The position numbers and the translations under genes are program-made. Of a stretch of DNA of 64,000 nt, positions 22,533-32,832 are shown piece by piece; the first letter of the stretch is position 1; each line of letters starts with the position of its first letter. The stretch is taken from the NCBI GenBank assembly GCA_905250025.1, contig CAJNOJ010000045.1:248001-312000 (forward strand). Direction: 5' to 3'. The stretch comes from Adineta ricciae. Its lineage: Eukaryota; Rotifera; Eurotatoria; Adinetida; Adinetidae. The notes beneath the pieces were generated by a model that had not been told where the DNA came from, made no database searches, and worked only from the letters and a program-made list of their open reading frames with translations.

Positions 22533-22737
22533 TGATGAAAAGCGAACAAAGAACAACAATAAATTCGTTTTTGTTTTCTCATGTCATTGATCTTTTTCTT
22601 TACTCTTCAATCGTTTGTTGACAAGCATCACATCTACACATTCATTCGTATTAAATACGAAAGCAAAAGAGATTAGAATGTTTTGTTCGATTTCGACGAA
22701 ACGACAAATGAAATAATTTAGTTGTCATTGTACAATA

Positions 22738-24738
22738 ATGACAAGTATTTCGATTTCTCTTACACTGATTATATTCCTAACGATTCAACAAGGTAATCAG
22801 ATTGCTAGATGTATTTATCAATAATTCGATGTCTTTCTTTACTTTTCAGTGCGAGCAAACTGTCAAAATGAAACATCAGGTGCTTCATTTGTTTATCGAC
22901 GTGTGTGAGTATCCGTATGCAAAAAATCTTTTCTTCTCTCTCAGTGTTCTCTCTCAATTTAGTTGCTACTTTGCTAATTGGGCAGCGAAAAGATATGACA
23001 ATATCAGTCGTTTAACACCTGAAGATATCGATCCATTCCTGTGCACACACATCAATTTTGCTTTCGGCAAAGTACTCGAAAGTTTAACGATAGCGCCTTA
23101 TGAAGAAGATGATTTGAAAGGATGGACCACCAGTTCAAAAGGCATGTATGAGCGTATAATACAATTGAAAGAAACCAATCCTGATCTGCGTGTACTACTG
23201 AGCGTCGGCGGATGGACACATGCATCACGTGGGTTCAATGATGTATCGAAGAGTGCAGCAAATATGTATGTAAGATTTCGTTTTCTTGACCTATATAAAT
23301 GAATATTTGATGTAGCAAAACATTTGCTAAGAATAGTGTGAAGTTCTTACGAGATAATAAATTCGATGGATTGGATTTGGATTGGGTAAATCGACCGAGG
23401 CTTTACTCGTGAATATAGCGTTTTTATGTTGCGATTAGGAATATCCAGGTGCGAAAGACCAAGGAGCAGAGCCCCATTCGAAAACCGGATATACAAAATT
23501 AGTCAAGGTAGACAATATAGAAGAATTAAAACATGATTTTGACGCTTGATGAATATAGAAATTAAGTGAAGTATTCCAAGAAGAAGCAGAAGAAACAGGA
23601 AAAGAGAAGTTATTACTCACATGTGCTACAGGTACTTGTTTAATACACTTGAAACCAATCACATGATTAGTTGATATTCGTTTAGCTGCTGCACGACATC
23701 GAATTGAGGCTGGTTATGAAGTGGAAGAAGTGTGCAAGTAGGATAAGCGATCGCCAGGCGAATCATTTCCACTTTCTATTTAACTTAGATATTTTGACTT
23801 TGTATCTGTCATGACTTGTAAGGCCTTTCATGAAAATCTTTAATGATGCATCGTCTTTTGGTTGTACAGATGATTATCATGGAAGTTGGGATGGGAAGAC
23901 GGGACATAATAGTCCGTTGTATGCAATGCGGCATGAACGAAAAAAATTTCGCGAATGGAATATCAATAGTTCAATGCATGTATGGGTAGAATTAGGTTGC
24001 CCGAAGGAGAAATTGAACATCGGCCTTTCTGCTTATGGTTTATACAATTAAATCGTTGATTTGCTTTTCTGTTTTAACTCCGATCATTTTAGGAAGAGCC
24101 TTTTCGTTGATGGCAGAAATGGGAATAAGTCACGGGAAATCACTAGCTAGAAGAAAATCATCTATAGGTGTGAAAGCAAGTGCTGCTGAAGCTGGAAAGT
24201 ATACAAGAGAAGCTGGTGTGTTGTCCTACTATGAGGTAAGTTTTAAGATTATAAATACTTTCACCTCTCTCACATTGTCGACAGATTTGCGAATTGTTAA
24301 AAAACAATCCCAGTAATCGTGTTTACTGGCATCGTGAAATGGGCGTTCCATACGTTTCGAGTAAATCATTATGGATTGGATTTGATAACGTTCGTAGTGT
24401 TACCCTAAAAGTAAAACCGAATCTCTGCATTGATCAGCTTGGATTTTGTTTGATCTTAGATGAAATTTTTGAAAGATCATGGGTACGGTGGTGTGATTAT
24501 TTGGTCATTTGATCTTGATGACAAGATAGGTGACGTGTGCAATGAAGGTCCGTTTCCGCTATTCAATGCTGCTAAACGTGAATTATTGATCTTACCTGAC
24601 CACCTTGCTAATGCGAACAAAAAATGTCCAGATGACAATAGTACATGGCTACTGGAACATCTCGGTTCTCATTCAGTTTCATCAATAAAAACTTCATTTT
24701 TAGTTCTCACTTTTTGCATATCTTTATTGTGTATATAG
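22738..24738 (+). CDS. GH18 chitinase, probably GPI-anchored
   Basis: Secreted family 18 glycoside hydrolase. The signal peptide is MTSISISLTLIIFLTIQQ, spliced to VRANCQ. The catalytic domain starts VCYFANWAAKRYDNISRLTP and DPFLCTHINFAF, with LLSVGGWTHASRGF and the full catalytic DxxDxDxE motif in FDGLDLDWEYPG. Further on, splicing restores VMTYDYHGSWDGKTGHNSPLY, then LNIGLSAYGRAFSL, GVLSYYEICELL, WIGFDNVRSV and GGVIIWSFDLDD. All residues expected for chitinase activity are present. No chitin-binding domain follows. Instead the C-terminus is a Ser-rich stretch then a hydrophobic tail (SFLVLTFCISLLCI), typical of a GPI signal. Around ten short introns. Rotifer body or jaw cuticle or food fungi could be substrates; that is inference. 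Confidence 0.92.
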
Positions 24739-24760
24739 CAATAAAAATATCATTAATCTA

Positions 24761-24771
24761 TTTATTTCTAG
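24761..24771 (+). promoter_or_regulatory. splice acceptor abutting start codon (probable trans-splice site)
   Basis: tttatttctag sits directly before the CENP-X ATG, only 33 bp after the chitinase stop codon. The gap is too small for an independent promoter and cis first exon. Confidence 0.55.
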
Positions 24772-25026
24772 ATGGATGAAATCAGCAATCGTAATAACGA
24801 TTATATTAAAACAGAATTGATTACAAAGTTAATGAAACATTTCCTTCCGGAAGATAAATCCTCGCGTTTATCAAGCGATATGGTGAAATTATTTACAGAA
24901 TTGATCTTTGTATTTGTTACTCAAGCATTTACACGTACAATTCAACAAGCATCATCCGAAGGAACAATTCAAGTCGAAATTTCCCATCTAGAAAAAATTC
25001 TCATGCAATTGTTACTTGACTTTTGA
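24772..25026 (+). CDS. CENPX: CENP-X / MHF2 histone-fold protein
   Basis: Intronless 84-aa histone-fold protein that pairs with CENP-S (MHF1) at kinetochores and in the FANCM DNA-repair complex. The start MDEISNRNNDYIKTELITKL, the DKSSRLSSDMVKLFTELIFVFV helix and ending ISHLEKILMQLLLDF match CENP-X, whose C-terminus LEKVLPQLLLDF is almost invariant. Length equals the family norm. It sits 33 bp after the chitinase and 59 bp before CFP1, all on the plus strand. Confidence 0.93.
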   Translation: MDEISNRNNDYIKTELITKLMKHFLPEDKSSRLSSDMVKLFTELIFVFVTQAFTRTIQQASSEGTIQVEISHLEKILMQLLLDF

Positions 25027-25076
25027 ATAATTAACATGTTTTCTTGTTCTCGTTAAAAAAAAACTTCTTGCTGAAT

Positions 25077-25085
25077 CTTTTTCAG
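25077..25085 (+). promoter_or_regulatory. splice acceptor abutting start codon (probable trans-splice site)
   Basis: A pyrimidine tract ending ttcag directly precedes the CFP1 ATG within the 59-bp gap after CENP-X. Confidence 0.5.
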
Positions 25086-27183
25086 ATGTCATCAACTAAT
25101 TTGAAACACCCATCAGGATCCTTTAGTCACAAGTCATTGTCAAATTCAAGTTTAGGCGATGGACAAAGCGTGTATTGTGTATGTCGATCGAGCGATTGTT
25201 CAACATTCATGATGTAAGAAATGTGTAGGAGTCAACTCGAAATAGTATATCGATGATTTCTTTTAGCGCGTGTGACGTATGTAATATCTGGTATCATGGT
25301 AATTGTATTGGTATGAGTGAAAAAGAATCAGCTAAAGTGGAAAATTTCTTTTGTCATCAATGTCGTCGTAAGTTGTCTTGGAAAATTGAAATCGTTCTAC
25401 AAGCGGAAGGAATATATTCGAATAGATAAGAAGCCTAGTTTACAAATCAAATACACCAAACCGTTAAAAGAAATTGAAGAGAAACTAAGTAAATGTATTC
25501 GGGTAAGTTTCGACATTTCTCATATTGCACTGACTAGTTTGAATTCTAGCGAAGACTACGCAAAGAAGCTGAATTGTTAAACCCTTCACTAAAACAAATG
25601 GATGCACCATCGCTTACTCGAGAACATTCAAGTAGTGCTGATCAATTTGTTAACGAAGATTCCACAAGTAATCAATCGGATTCATCGTCATCATCCGCGA
25701 ATCTTATGGCACGACAAAAACAAGTTTTACATGGCAATACTTCGCATACAAATCGTTCGAATGATGAACATGAAGTCAAACATACGACAAAACGTACATT
25801 GACTACAAAAAATGTTAGCACCAATGAAAAACGGAAACGAAATGTTAGTGGAAGTGGAATTGTTACTATTAAACGCGAACCACAAGTGAACTTCAATGAT
25901 GATGTTCGTTTCTCTCTTTAATAAAACAAATGGAACGTTAAACATGTGCATTTAGGATGATACGAAGAATCTCAGTGCGCGACGTCGTCGACGTCGTACA
26001 ACTGAACCTCCTCCACGGCAATGTTACGGACCAGGTTGTGTTTTCGAAGCACGTCCAGCGTCAAAATATTGTTCAGACAAATGTGGATTAGAATTAGCAC
26101 GAAAGTGAGATAAAGAACCCATTTGTTTGCTTCATTTTGCAAATTGTCCTATTTTAGTCGATTACTACAATTTCTTCCGATGCGTTTAATGCAATGGCAA
26201 ACTATTCCTTCAGTTGCTGATACTTTGAATAAAGCAGCCATGGAAGAAATTCGCATTGAAATCGATCAAATCAAACAACGTTTAACGGTGCTCGACGAAC
26301 GACAACGACAATTAGATGAAATTATCGAACGTGGCAAACAGTTAAAAGCCACCAAAGATGCTGATGTACGTATACTAATGAAGTAATGAACAAGTTTTTG
26401 AAAAGTTATTTCTATTCTCTAGAAAGTTGATGCTGCAAATGATGAACCAGATGGCATGTGTTTTTGTATTTTATGTAATCAAGAAATTAGTCAAAAGTCT
26501 TATATACGTCATGTTGATAAATGTTTTATTCGGGTGAGAAGAATATCTAAGATATAGGGCGATGAGTCATGGTAAACGAAAGGAAGAGAAGGGCATTGCG
26601 TGCGATTTTTTTTCTTTGACGAAAATCATTCGAATGGCAAAATATTTGAGGTGAATTATATTGAATAATTGTAGTTTGAAAGTCAAGTCTCGTATGGCTC
26701 AAATGTGAAGTCAAATATCGAAGGGCTGTTCTGTGATAATTATGATCGGACAAATAATCTCTATTGTAAACGATTGAAGGTCATTTGTCCTGAACACGCT
26801 CGCGATCCAAAAGTAAGTTGTATTGACCTTCTACAAGTGAACGAACGATGAGTGTAATTTTGTAGATAAGTCCTGATGAAGCATGTGGATGTCCATTAGA
26901 GAAGAATCTATTCGAAGTATCGGACGAATTATGTACAGCACCAAAACGCGCGTGCTCGAAACATTTCAAATGGGATCGACATCGGCGCGCCCAAATTGAT
27001 CTTGAACGACTTCATGAGGTAATTGATTTATACAGAAATGATTTTAGGGAGGAAATAGCGACTGTTTGTTTTCAGTTAATGCGTTTTGAAGAATTGGTCG
27101 AAAAAGAAAATCGATTACGAACAGCTTTGAATGAACGTGGTTCGGTCGCAGGACTTCTTTTACACAAAACAACAGCTCATTAA
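25086..27183 (+). CDS. CXXC1: CFP1/CXXC1-type SET1-complex PHD protein lacking the CXXC finger
   Basis: Subunit of the SET1/COMPASS H3K4 methyltransferase. The PHD finger (about 28-80) reads YCVCRSSDC ... ACDVCNIWYHGNC ... FFCHQC, with the C4HC3 ligands. A basic, Ser/Asn-rich linker follows (KRKRNVSGSG, ARRRRRRTTEP). Then comes the CFP1 C-terminal zinc region: CYGPGCVFEARPASKYCS, LQFLPMRLMQWQ, a coiled coil (IDQIKQRLTVLDERQRQLDE), CFCILCNQEISQ, YIRHVDKCF, EGLFCDNYD, LYCKRLKVICPEHARDP, ACGCPLEKNLFEV, CSKHFKWDRHRRAQIDLE and GLLLHKTTAH. Order and signatures match animal CXXC1, but the CGxCxxCxxxxCGxCxxC DNA-binding finger expected between PHD and linker is absent; all exons and introns from 25380 to 26000 were read and contain none. 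About ten exons; stop at 27183. Confidence 0.93.
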
Positions 27184-27348
27184 AGACATTTATTCGTGTG
27201 TTATGTATATGTGTGTGTGTCAAAAAATGTATAGTTGCTTTTGTCTTTCTTTATTTCTTAATCGAACATTCTAAACAGAGGAAAAAAACCACAGAAACGT
27301 AAATAAATAGAAATACGTATCTCATCCCAAATTACAGATTAGAAAAAA

Positions 27349-28376
27349 ATGCGGAGATTTCTAGGTCTTGCAGTCGCTTTTGGTGCAGGTCTTGGTGCTG
27401 CAAAACTTACGCAATGGAAGCCAGTGTCAAGTGAGCAACAATCTAGCGGACATCAACATGACCATCATCATCATCAGCACACACCGGGATCAAAAATGAC
27501 CCTGAAAGGTATTTCATCATGATGAAAAGTTTACTATGATCATTTCATTGTTTCTTTTGGCAATCATTACAGGACATGTTCTTGATATGGGTGCTCGAAT
27601 GGCAGTACGTAATTATCAGTTCGCTTTCAATCACGTACAATGATACATTTATTTGTAGGGCCACTTTGCTCCAGTGAATACTATTCATCAGCACGTGTGT
27701 GGATTTCATTTTTATTCCGGTAAATAGTAATTATTGCATGAACGTTGGCGAGAAAAAGAAATCTATGTTGTATTGCAGGTGATATGACACGACAATTGAT
27801 TGCACACCATTACTGTTCACATATCAATCAAGATGTTCGTCAGTGTGTCATATATGACAGTGATCGTCCGGATGCACGTCTCATTGGTGTAGAGTACATT
27901 ATATCCGAGGAACTTTTCAATCAATTACCTGCCGAAGAAAAGAAGTTATGGCACTCGCATGTCTATGAAGTGAAAAGCGGTACATTAGTCACGCCAGGTG
28001 TACCAGATGTTGCCGAACGAGAAGTGATGAAAGAATTAATTCATACCTATGGCAAAACATTTCATAGTAAAGGATATATTCCATAGAATCATGAAGCGAG
28101 ATTATGTATTTCTTTTTAGCATGGCAAATTGATCGCGGCGATCCACTTCCGCTTGGCGTACCACAACTGATGATGGCATTCAATCAAGATGGACAACTAA
28201 ATCCAGAATTAGTACGGCAACGAGATGAATATTATAAAATATCTGCTGAAGAGAAAAAACGTTCGCGTGCTGATATTCAAACTCCCGCGGTGAATAAAGA
28301 TGCGGATGCTTGGTCAAAATCGGGCAAAGCCGTTCAAGTAACGATTACAGAATCAAAAATGAAATTGGTGAAATGA
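27349..28376 (+). CDS. oil body-associated protein (OBAP, DUF1264)
   Basis: OBAP/DUF1264 proteins are known from plant seeds, fungi and bacteria, where plant members associate with lipid droplets; they are rare in animals. The N-terminus MRRFLGLAVAFGAGLGAAKL is a short hydrophobic anchor or targeting segment, followed by a His-rich patch (HQHDHHHHQH). The core has QHVCGFHFYSGDMTRQLIAH, HYCSHINQDVRQCVIYDSD, RLIGVEYIISEELF, EKKLWHSHVYEVKSG and, after splicing, TWQIDRGDPLPLGVPQLMM, all family hallmarks. The tail is Lys/Glu-rich. It has several typical short introns, so if acquired by transfer it has been fully domesticated. It is the last gene of the plus-strand cluster, 165 bp after CFP1. Confidence 0.88.
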
Positions 28377-29674
28377 ATACCTATGTTTTAATGTTATTTA
28401 ATCTAGCAAAATTTCAGTTCCGGTAACTTTTTAAGTTGAGCATTTTGGTGTCTTCTCGTCGAAAGTATCCGTTGTAAAGCGGCTCGAACGAAAGTCTTCT
28501 TAATTTTGTTTTCTTCTAGTTCTTTTTGTAATAAAACTACTGATATGTTGCAGTCTTATTCTGATTACGACGTTTGATAGTTTATTTAAACTTTTTCTGT
28601 ATGAATTGTAATTGACTACAATGCAAGAAAGAAAACTTCCAAGCGATTCTATTTTTTATCATGAGATACCTCGAATATCTTTTTCATTCTTTCCTTTCAT
28701 TGACTTTTACGATCACAATGACGTATTGTAAATGTACTACATTCGAATGTGCCTATTACAAATGCATTCCCATGTGTTTTCTTGACTCTTTTAATTCTTC
28801 AATATGCAGGACGATAGCGAATACGTATAAATTCAACAGAATAAATATCTACTGTTTTCATTACGTTGATATAACATATAAAGCCCATTTTAAGTAAGTT
28901 TGTTGATATGAGTGTATGTGGTGCCGGCGTTAATTTAGTTTGGACTGACGCTGTCAGCACTTGCAGTGCATACTTCATTTGTGGTGTGCTTCAAAATCAG
29001 CCATTTGCTTATCTCGAGCATAGGCCATACGTAATGGGGAAAGAATGGGCCATTCTCGATGGTGGCGGTAAATCGATTGATAAAGACCGAGAGCGAGAGG
29101 CACTTTGACACTTAATCAATCCAAGCAAATCCACGTATGACCGCGTAAGATCATCGTTGTTAGGAATATCTCTTACCTTGTTCTGTAAGCTTTGTTATCA
29201 CACGATCATTCTTGCTCAAGTCACACGCGAGACCACCGAAGAAGAAGAAGAAGAAAGGTGAAGTATGTTTCAACTCATATACTTCAATAAGTCTACTGGT
29301 ATTCATCGACGAAAATTGACGAATTCTCCTTCCAAAATCTTTATGTAGTTTTCTCTTGGCGAATTTCATGCTTTCCAACTGACTTCTTTGTTCGTTACAC
29401 TCCAAGTCGTTACTTAATCGAATCTGATGAAAGTGAAACTAATATTCTTTTAAAGAAACGTGTAGTATTAATGGCATACATATCGTTCAAGTATGCATAC
29501 GTCGAAATAATCATATTCTGAGGAGCATATGTATGACGTGTTATCAGTGAGAGATTTGACTGTTCACATTTCAATGTCATCTATTCAAAAACAATAAAGA
29601 ATACTAACAAAATTTCAAAACATTCAATATCTGCACTAGAAAGACTTGGAAAACAAAAAAACTATATTCAATAA
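28377..29674. other. 1.3-kb intergenic stretch, no supported gene
   Basis: Between the OBAP gene and a convergent RRM gene. The left half is T-rich and suits 3' UTR. An open frame at 28908-29108 (+) encodes 66 residues with locally higher GC (ends KDREREAL) and one at 29160-29405 (-) contains a GAA/TTC repeat (29239-29254). Neither shows recognisable homology or a clear splice context, so both are left unassigned. Confidence 0.4.
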
Positions 29675-30656
29675 CTAAAATACTGTCAATACATTCATTG
29701 CCTCCTTCAATTGATCGATTCGTTGCCGTTCTTGTTGAAGTTTATCTTCGTACGAATCAATTATCTGTTTTTTGCTGTGTTGACTCTGTTGTAACAACAG
29801 TTTCAATGAATTATTGATGTTTTCTATTTGTCTAATGTTGGCTTTTAAATCGCGTAATTTTTCTATTAAATTCATCAATGATTCATTTTGTTTTTGAAGT
29901 AGTTTCGTATGTTTGGCTTCATAGGTACGTTTAATTAATCGCAATTCAACTTGTTGTGCAAAACGAATTACTTCTGTTGTATCGTTTAATCGACGAATCC
30001 CTTCTTTCAGATAAGGCCAATCCGTCGTATTTTCGAACTTCGAGAAACATCGACTTGTATGGTACATTTCAGCACGATTTAATGAAACATACTTTCGAAG
30101 CACTAATTGTTGATCATTGTAAAAATGTGGTTCTTCTACAATAGCATGATTCACACTATTTCGATCAACAAAGTCAATCAAAAATGTCGTCAAAGGTATC
30201 ACAGTTCGACAGAAGACAACGGAACCATACTGACTGAAGTACTGTCGTATATTCGTTTCATTAAATTCTTGATCAGTAGAGAAAGAAGGTAATGAAACAA
30301 GCAGTTCATTCGATGATCGAAAGCGTTCAAATGCTGGACGATTTCTTGGTAAAGTACGGCGAAGAGATAAACTATTCGTGTCAAATTGTACATATTGATA
30401 ATGTTGTATTATATAATCGATATCGGTATGTTCTGCAAATGTAATCATCGCAGCGGGATTAGGACGACGACTACATTTCGTGAAAAATATAAAATTTTCA
30501 ATCTTTCCAAATTGTGAGAAAAAAGCACTGAAACAAAATTTGTTTGTAATTACACAAATCAAGTGTTCGAACAGAAATCCATACGTACAATAAACTCTCG
30601 GCATTAGTCTTGCTCGATATATTGCTCACGTATAAATTGTAATAATTACGATTCAT
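29675..30656 (-). CDS. RRM protein with C-terminal coiled coil
   Basis: Two exons: the first starts at 30656 with MNRNYYNLYVSNISSKTNAE (RNP2-like LYVSNI), then an intron near 30530-30590 leads to FFSQFGKIENFIFF and PAAMITFAEH, completing one RNA-recognition motif. A second RRM-like unit has NELLVSLPSF, IRQYFSQYGSVVFCRTV and TFLIDFVDRNSVNHAI. The RNP1 aromatic positions are only partly kept, so RNA affinity may be weak. Residues after about 215 form a long coiled coil (RLIKRTYEAKHTKLLQKQNE, LMNLIEKLRDLKANIRQIEN). I do not recognise a specific orthologue. RRM-coiled-coil architecture is seen in germ-granule and mRNP proteins, but no function is claimed. Confidence 0.7.
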
Positions 30657-30952
30657 GTTGTTCTTAAAAGAAAAATGCACGATATCAATTAAGATTCTGT
30701 CTCGTACATTCGTCTTATTTATTGTACAAAAGAGTGTGTAGTAAAACAGAGAGAGAGAGAAGAAAAAGTTAGACGAAGAGATTTCCAAGTGGTGTTCATG
30801 CTCACCGGCAACAAGAACATCAAATAGATATTAAGCATTAACAAGAACTGTTCACAAGAGAAAAACAAAGAAATATCGAAATATACACAGACGTGGGTGA
30901 ATGAATCAGTCGAGTTGAAAAAAACAGATACGAAGTTTTCGGACGGACGATG

Positions 30953-32832
30953 TTAGTTTGTAGGTGTCAGAGTCTGATTCATAACTTGAGCAACTGGAAA
31001 GACAAGAAAATGAACTTCTTAAGCAAACAGATAGATATGACTTACTATCCACTGTATTATTAGTGATAATTTTTCGAGATTGATCCGCTTCTACAAGAAA
31101 GAAACAGAACATTGATCAGTGATTTTGACAGAGAAGCACGTACTGTCTAGTGAAACAATAGTTGTACTGGCGGTAGGAGAAAGAGGAGAAGAAGAAGATG
31201 ATAATGATGGTGGTGGTTTATCCATATCTAAAAAACAATCAATAATACTCTCAAAAACGACGCTTGAAGAAGTAAGTCTCAATACTAGGTTTTGTTACGA
31301 GAGTTTGTTGCAGTTGGTTGCTATCAACAATGGATGGTTTCAAAATAGTAGGTTCTACGGAAATTTAGATAAATAAATGGTTGAAATCGTTCGAGAACTT
31401 ACCTTTGGAGCATTTACATGCGTCTAATTGAATTCTCAACTTATCCAGATCTGATTGTAATCTCGAAGTAATTATTGATGTCTATAAGCTCGAATGTGTA
31501 GAGATAAAATTGAGAAAAATGGGTACCTTCTCTGTTGAATTGTGCATAAAAGTTGACAATTCTTGGAATTGTATGGTAAAATCTTGAAATTTTGAACTTT
31601 GATTGAGACTTTGCAATTCAGTCTATAACGAAACGAATGATCTCCTTTCAGTTGCATTGAAATCGTACGAAATTACTCGAAAAGAGCTCAACTCCTTTTG
31701 CCATTTAACTGCATTGATATAAAGAGTTTCATTTAGCGAAGTAATTTGTTGTGCCAGTTGATTTGTATCCTAAACATAAAATCGTCATTGACCGACAATG
31801 TAGTCTTTCTCTATTCATCAAACCTGGTGAGCATTTTCTCTTCGTTCTTGTTCTAACAAATGCTCAATTAATTTCTTGTCGAGCGTTTTCGTTTTCTCAG
31901 TCACTATATGTGTCACTTGTTCATCAGCATCACGACTTAATTTCTAAATTGTAAAAGAATAATACCTTCAATGATCGAAAAATACACGGATTCGTACTTC
32001 TAATTCATCAGCCACATCAGAAAAATGCGTCGATTGTGCCTCAACTTTGTCCAATTTCGATGAAACATCGACGTCCTCATGAGTCATAGATGTCTAAATA
32101 AATGTTTGGAATGTAGAGAAGAGAAAGAATTCGAGTATTTCGTACTTCGGCTGAGAGTGCATTTGGTTTAATTTGATTAAACTCTGTATGTAGTTTTTGT
32201 AGTCGATCATAAATATACGACACATTCCAACGTTCAATTACATTCAAGCGATTCTTTAGCTGTTCAATTGACGATAGCACACGAGTTATATCCGAATTTG
32301 TAAAACGCTTTTCAACTAAAGCAAAACTAGAGAACATTGTAACTGATTCAACTGTCTTACTTTCAGTAACACGTGAAGATAAATTTTGCACCTCACTTTT
32401 CAGCTCAATATTTGCATAGGCGAGTCCAACACTAAAAGTGACAACGAAGATTGAATTTCGAAAACTTACTCGATTTGTACTTACCAAACGATCATAAAAA
32501 TACAAACAAAACAAAAGGAAAGAATATGTCGAATATAACTCCACCATCGGCGCTGTCGTAATGATTGTCTATGGAAGATGTCGTGAAAGTAAAACATAGA
32601 AATTTATTTGCTTCTAGATTACTTACAAATGAGTTGGAAGAGAAGACTTCTTTTCTGGTAAAAATAACTCGTCCTCAGAAGTATTGATTACTTCGTTAGA
32701 TAATCGATTTGATTTTGCTGAACGAAATTTTAAAAGAGCATCAAGCTGTTTACGTTTTTTCATCTTCTTGTGTGGAGTTCGAGCAGGATTGTAGGTGAAT
32801 CCCGCTTCTAAATCGTTCATAAGATCGTCCAT
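30953..32832 (-). CDS. single-pass membrane coiled-coil protein (IKBIP-like?)
   Basis: About ten short exons on the minus strand. The N-terminus (MDDLMNDLEAGFTYNPARTP, then KKMKKRKQLDALLKFRS) is basic and cytosolic. Splicing 32623 to the next exon gives RQRRWWSYIRHILSF and a transmembrane span continuing FVCIFMIVCVGLAYA. The remainder is coiled coil with N-glycosylation sites (LKSEVQNLSSRVTES, VEKRFTNSDITRVLSSIEQL, RLQSDLDKLRIQL). The end exons give a Pro/Ser-rich stretch, then VMNQTLTPTN and a stop at 30953. Topology and the helix containing a Trp-Asn motif after the first coiled coil (VIERWNVSYIYDRLQKLH) resemble IKBIP, an ER coiled-coil protein, but similarity is weak. The last three exons are the least certain. 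Confidence 0.55.
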
